A stretch of DNA of 54,058 nucleotides from positions 355 to 54,412 of the forward strand of contig PLLX01000194.1 of assembly GCA_003141415.1 (NCBI GenBank), given 5' to 3'. Both the position numbers and the translations under genes were made by a program. The notes beneath the pieces were generated by a model. The model was not told where the DNA came from. It worked only from the letters and a program-made list of their open reading frames with translations, and did not search any database. This document shows positions 48,899 through 54,058 of this stretch, in pieces (position 1 is the first letter of the stretch; each line of letters opens with the position of its first letter). The DNA comes from Bacteroidales bacterium (GTDB lineage: Bacteria; Bacteroidota; Bacteroidia; Bacteroidales; VadinHA17).

Positions 48899-51800
48899 TT
48901 ATTCTATTAATACAAAAGCTGCCCAGTAAAAAGGATCATATTTTTTTCGCATGGTTCGTTGGGCTGTACTAAAAGCATTTTTTATACTCATCACGTTTAA
49001 CAAATTTGTATAAAAAAGCGTCATTAATTCGGATGTCTGGTAATCAGGTACCTGCCATAAACTCATGATAATGTACCTTACTCCAGCCATTTTAAAGGCA
49101 CGTTGTAAACCGAATACACCCTCAGACCCTTTTACATCTCCTAACCCGGTTTCACAGGCTGATAATACTACCAACTGCGTGTTATATAAATTCATGTTCG
49201 ATACTTCGTATGCAGTGAGTGTTCCATCTTCCACTCCTTCAATAGCAGGCTGATTTTGCCATGTACGGCTCGCACCAGACAGTAAAATTCCTGAACGAAG
49301 TAAAGGATTTTCCGAATGTGTGAATGCAGGTTCATTAAAAATACTGGAAGTATTTGATCCTCTGAAAACAACCTTTTCCGTTTCAACATTTTTAGGTTTT
49401 ATTTCAGGGAAAAAGAAACCGTGTGTTGCAATATGTATCATTTCGGGCGATTTCCCGTTGTCGGTCAGGTTCTTGAATGATTCTTCGGTTGCCTGTTTCC
49501 CTGTATATAATGTACAGGAGATTTGTTTAGACTTAAAAAGTTTTTCGATATTTGATATTTCGGAAAGCGTACCAGGTAAATACGACCATGTAACACCCCT
49601 GTTATCGTCGGGAATATTAACACTCCGGCTGGCCAGGAGATCATATTGTGAATTCTTATATTGCTGGGCTGATGCAATCATCTCTACGCTATCCAGGTCA
49701 TATTCTATTCCCCCATATAAAATAGCTCTAAAATTACCTCTTGAAGGCAGTTCAGCTTTATTAGCCTGGGTGAGTGCCCGTGTGCTGCCAACTAAGGTAA
49801 TGTTGTATTTATCAGATAAATAAGTGCTATCGGTAACAGGTATGGCGTTAAATGCAACTTTGTTAAGCAATCCGCTTGGTGCTATGTATACTGTGCTAAT
49901 GCCTTTCAATAAACTGTCAATAGGTTGCCATGTAAGACGGTATAACATGTTTAGAGAGTCAGATTGGTTATTCATTGAAGGCCGGGTTGATCGGTTACTG
50001 TATAATTGTGTAATATAAGTTGCATTATTGGTTGCCTTCGGTGTTGATATTATCTCCTGCAATTGTTTTTCTTCGAACAGGTAAATCATTTTAGGGTAAT
50101 TATATTCCTTTCGCAATATTAAAGCACAATAAAAGGTGCTGTCTGTCCATCTTTTATCATAATATTGAAAATTTACAAACTCAATTGCTGCTTCGTCGGT
50201 TTTAAGTGCTAGCTGCACATCCTGCCATTTTGCATTGGCTAAACCTGTCAGGTTTTCGAAACCGGGCAGGTCTTTTCCCTTGATTGCTAATTCTTTTTCG
50301 AGATTATCGGCTTCGTTTTCAAGACTGTCAATATTCATTGTACGTTCGGCAATGGGTGTAACATAAAGTTTTGAAAGTGTCTTGTGGATATTAATAAACC
50401 GATCGTAAATATTGATTAGCATGGTGTCGTTACTGTTATAAACAGCCTGCCGGAGAGCTGTATTACTTAATAACAACATGCCTTTGTGGGCCAGTTCGTT
50501 GTCGTAGTTTAAGCTTACAAACTCCGGCTTTTGGCTTTTGAAGCGCAGGGCAAAAGAATTGTAAATTTTAAAATTGGATTCTATCGTTTTCACAAATAGT
50601 CCCTTTTCGGTTTCGCTCATAAAAGCGAAATTTTGGCGTATTTGATTGTTGAGATTTTCGTTGGCTTGCCTATAAAGCGGTTCCGCTTTTGTGTAATTAC
50701 CCATATTGTAGTAGTTCATAGCCAGGGAGTTTAACGAGTTGGCATAATCGGGGTGGTTTTCACCCAGCACTTTTTTACGAATGGCTATTGCCTCAATAAA
50801 CAGCGGCTCCGCTTTTGCGTAATTACCAATTTTATAGTACAACAATGCCAGGTTGTTTAACGAGTTGGCATAATCGGGGTGGTTTTCACCCAGCGCTTTT
50901 TTATGAATGGCCGTTGCCTCAATAAACAGCGGCTCCGCTTTTGCGTAATTACCTATGTCTGTGTAAAACACTGCCAGGCTGCCTAACGAGGCAGCATAAG
51001 AGGAGTGGTTTTCACCCAGCGCTTTTTTAAGAATGGCTATTGCCTCAATAAACAATGGCTCCGCTTTTGCGTAATTACCCATTGTTTTATACAAAAAAGC
51101 CAGGCTGTTTAAAGAGATAGCATAATCGGGGTGGTTTTCACCCAGCGCTTTTTTATAAATGGCTGCTGATTTTATGAGCAGTGGTTCCGCTTTTGTGTAA
51201 TTACCCATTGTACGATAAAAATATGCCAGGTTAATTAACGAGTTGGCATAATCGGGGTGGTTTTCACCCAGCGCTTTTTTATGAATGGCCGTTGCCTCAA
51301 TAAACAGCAGCTCCGCTTTTGCGTAATTACCTATGTCTGTGTAAAACACTGCCAGGTTGTTTAAAGAGGTGGCATAATCGGGGTGGTTTTCACCCAACGC
51401 TTTTTTTAAAATGGCTACTGATTTTATAAATAGCGGCTCCGCTTTTTCGTAATTACCTATTGTATGATAAAAATATGCCAGGTTAATTAAACAGGCAGCA
51501 TAATTGGGGTGGTTTTTACCCAGCGCAAATTTACACATTGCTACTGATTTTATATGCAGCGGCTCCGCTTTTGCGTAATTACCCATTTCAGTATACAATC
51601 TTGCCAGGCCGGATAAGAAGGCATAATAGTGGTTGTCTCTTTCCAGCACATTTTTACGAATGGCTAATGCTTCAATAAACAACGGTTCCGCTTTTGCGTA
51701 ATTACCCATTTCAGTGTAAAACAGTGCCAGATTGAATAACGATATAGCATAATCGGGGTGGTCTTCACCCAACGCTTTTTTACGAATGGCCATTGCCTCA

Positions 51801-52069
51801 ATATACAGCAGCTCCGTTTTTGCGTAATTACCCATTGTTGTGTAAAACACTGCCAGGTTGTCTAACATGGTGGCGTAGTATTTATTTTCTTTGCCAAATA
51901 TTTTTTCTACAGCATCACGGGCTTGAAGAGCAAATTCAATTGCCTTTTGGTAGTTGCCTTCCTGGTAGTATTTTAATGCTTGATTATTGAGGGAGTTCCA
52001 ATTGTTTTTTTGTGACCAACATAGCAATGGCAGGGCAAACAAAGTGATAATCAGGATTAGTTTTTTCAT
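48899..52069 (-). CDS. TPR-CHAT protein (kinesin-light-chain-like TPRs plus C-terminal CHAT caspase-like protease domain), signal peptide
   Basis: 1056 aa; [20 protein letters not shown] signal; about ten 42-aa [40 protein letters not shown] repeats; CHAT with [13 protein letters not shown] (His) and [42 protein letters not shown] (Cys); ends YWAAFVLIE. Confidence 0.94.
   Translation of the reverse strand: [1056 protein letters not shown]
50680..51965. repeat. Intragenic 126-bp tandem repeat array encoding the TPRs
   Basis: Recurring ccgcttttgcgtaattacc ... aatcggggtggttttcacccagcgcttttttacgaatggc blocks at a 126-bp period within the CHAT gene. Confidence 0.9.
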
Positions 52070-52443
52070 GGTTAAGTATTTTTATTTGATTACTGATTAT
52101 TCCGGACAAACTGAGCCACCTTTCCGACAATAAGTGAACTACCCTTTTTAAGGGTGGATTTGTAAAGTAAAATTACTCCTTTTTACCGATTTATTTTTTC
52201 TTAATGATTCTCCTTTTAATTCTATTCGATGAGCATTTCATACCAATCTATACATAATAGCATCAGCCAGGGTTGGAAAAAAGCATGTGTTTGGCGGTGA
52301 AGAGACGGTTGCAGGGATGTACCACCAAACTCTTGCTTGCGCGTTGGATATCACGGTATTATGTTGAAAACCTTACAGCTAACGGGAGTCTGTCTAATAA
52401 CCTAATCTGGATTTTTGATTTAAGCGATATTTAGTGATCTCTC

Positions 52444-52582
52444 TGGAAAAGCCAATGGCTTTGACCATAGTAAGCCAGACCTGATTGACCACCAAAAGCT
52501 GAAGTTAATAGGTTGTAATTAAGTCATTTATATAATATGTAATATAACCGTCAAGAAGTGGTCAATATGTTCGGCTTTTACA
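52444..52582. mobile_element. 139-bp MITE-like element, copy 2, same orientation as copy 1
   Basis: TGGAAAAGCCAATGGCTTTGACCATAGTAAGCCAGACCTGATTGACCACCAAAAGC...CGTCAAGAAGTGGTCAATATGTTCGGCTTTTACA; same length and order of motifs as copy 1. Confidence 0.7.
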
Positions 52583-52761
52583 GACAATCGGAATATCTAT
52601 TATAAGTAAAAACCTAAACATTATTACATTTTTTAAATAAAAAAACTCAGCTACTGTTATTCACGGAGTTCTTTATTGCTAAATTCTTTCGTCTGGGTCT
52701 CGTCAGAAGTCAATTTTAATGTTCCCCCGGATGACTTTTCGAATATGGGACAGGTGTGAAT

Positions 52762-53280
52762 CTATATGATAATCCTATATGATAATCCAAATTTGAATCT
52801 GTCGATTATTCCTGTTCCTACATATACACCAATCCTTTTTATATATACTTTAGTAATTACTGCAAAATTAATATAAGAATGAAAATTACGATAACAATAT
52901 CCAACATAACTTGTGCTTTGATAAATTTCTCTTGAATATCCGTATCCAATCATCGGTGTAACAAACAATATTTTTGAGGAAAGTATGTTGATATTATATC
53001 CAACATTAATAACACCTGCACTCATTTTATTTGAATATATCATCGAAGAGGTAAAATTCGATTTATTACCATTTCCCAATCCCAAATTATCTGAAATATC
53101 AAAATAGTAGTGACCAATGGACCCGCTTCCATTAAAACCAACCTTAGGTGAAAATTGTGGTTCAAAAACCGCTACACCAAATGATATGTCAATTTGTTCA
53201 ATATCCCTAACCTTTCTTTGGCCAAAAGATGTTAATGTTAACACTAACATCATAGACATTAAAAATAAGATTCTTTTCAT
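52762..53280 (-). CDS. Outer-membrane-beta-barrel-like hypothetical protein
   Basis: Signal peptide RILFLMSMMLVLTLTSFGQ; aromatic, alternating strands ending FGLSYRIII. Confidence 0.6.
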   Translation of the reverse strand: MKRILFLMSMMLVLTLTSFGQRKVRDIEQIDISFGVAVFEPQFSPKVGFNGSGSIGHYYFDISDNLGLGNGNKSNFTSSMIYSNKMSAGVINVGYNINILSSKILFVTPMIGYGYSREIYQSTSYVGYCYRNFHSYINFAVITKVYIKRIGVYVGTGIIDRFKFGLSYRIII

Positions 53281-53298
53281 TTGCTTTTATTTATTAGT

Positions 53299-53670
53299 TT
53301 ATAATATGTTTGTAACTCTTACCTTTGCTTCAACAGAAACAATACCCTCCGTTATAGCCGTAAAGTCTTTATACATTGTAACCTGATCCGAAGGAATGGT
53401 AGATGTCTTATTGAGTTTAATGCAAAGGTTATTGCTATCTTCAGGGTCGCTTTCTTCTGTCAGTGTACCTCCGGTCAATTCCGAATTTGTCATATCAACT
53501 GGTGCAACACCTTTCACTCCATAATCAAAAGTGAAATGTGCGTATATCGGGTTGTTTTTGGAGGGATCAGTGCTTCCTGAAGTATTGGCTAAAGACTCCG
53601 GCTGACATGATATGATGAATGGCAGGCAGTTCATCAAAATTATTTTGATAATATTTATCCGGATATACAT
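53299..53670 (-). CDS. Hypothetical lipoprotein
   Basis: IILMNCLPFIISCQPESLANTSGSTD lipobox; remainder not recognised. Confidence 0.5.
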   Translation of the reverse strand: MYIRINIIKIILMNCLPFIISCQPESLANTSGSTDPSKNNPIYAHFTFDYGVKGVAPVDMTNSELTGGTLTEESDPEDSNNLCIKLNKTSTIPSDQVTMYKDFTAITEGIVSVEAKVRVTNIL

Positions 53671-54034
53671 GATTTCTGGTTATTATGACTTATTCAGCAT
53701 ACTAATGTCAAATATTTGCCTGTGTGTGGAGAATACTTTCTAAAACAAATTGCAACTTACCTTATAAAAATAATATTCATTTCTTTAAGATCACAATATG
53801 TGACCTTAATTTTTCTCTTGCTGGCGTTTTCGTTGACGCATGTTCTTTCATTTTACGCACTGGCATCTTCTGAATAAATCATATAGAATGATCATAATAT
53901 ATTAAAATATAGTTATTTGTGCAGTATTTATGGCTACATTGAATATATACGTAAACGGCCGCTTAATCGGCCAATCAGCAAACTGCATAAAGACTCTTTG
54001 GGGGCTGGTGGCACCACTTCTTTAAACTGCAAAT

Positions 54035-54058
54035 CCCGCAAGATCAATGATCTGCGGG
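54035..54058. terminator. Hairpin at right window edge
   Basis: CCCGCAAGATCA/TGATCTGCGGG near-perfect stem with one bulge; truncated context. Confidence 0.4.

Noticed and set aside
50680-51965. Regular spaced repeats that could suggest a CRISPR array
   Set aside because: The period is 126 bp, entirely in frame inside the TPR coding region, with no unique spacers.
53931-54025. Short ORF ATGGCTACATTGAATATATACGTAAACGGCCGC... near the right edge
   Set aside because: Only about 31 codons and no recognised family; cannot be distinguished from chance at the window edge.

Overview
This window looks like Bacteroidota-type chromosomal DNA: AT-rich, little Shine-Dalgarno use, and protein families typical of that phylum. 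No database or structure search could be run. Recognisable housekeeping genes are mnmD-like, FKBP and cyclophilin PPIases, M3 peptidase, purL, pfkA, sixA, ppk1 and tRNA-Pro. They surround several redox/sulfur modules: (i) a five-gene heterodisulfide-reductase-like iron-sulfur/flavin operon (12.7-17.8 kb, minus); (ii) a polysulfide/thiosulfate-reductase-like psrABC operon followed by two half-size YeeE/YedE proteins and a rhodanese-like protein that lacks the expected catalytic Cys but ends in ...KKKKAAGGC (21.8-27.7 kb, minus); (iii) a third YeeE/YedE locus that appears to be a decayed, frameshifted full-length transporter (32.3-33.1 kb); (iv) ETF-QO followed by a fused EtfB-EtfA gene. A CHAD / PFK / SixA / PPK1 polyphosphate-type cluster lies at 38.5-43.2 kb. 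The most accessory-looking part runs from tRNA-Pro (47.04 kb) to the right edge. It holds a degraded tRNA-Gln-like 3' half, gene debris, and a 1056-aa TPR-CHAT protein. That gene is bracketed by two same-orientation 139-bp copies of a palindromic-ended element resembling IS21-type ends without a transposase. The TPR-CHAT gene with its flanking 139-bp elements is my best candidate for something undescribed. No CRISPR array, complete transposase or phage module was seen.
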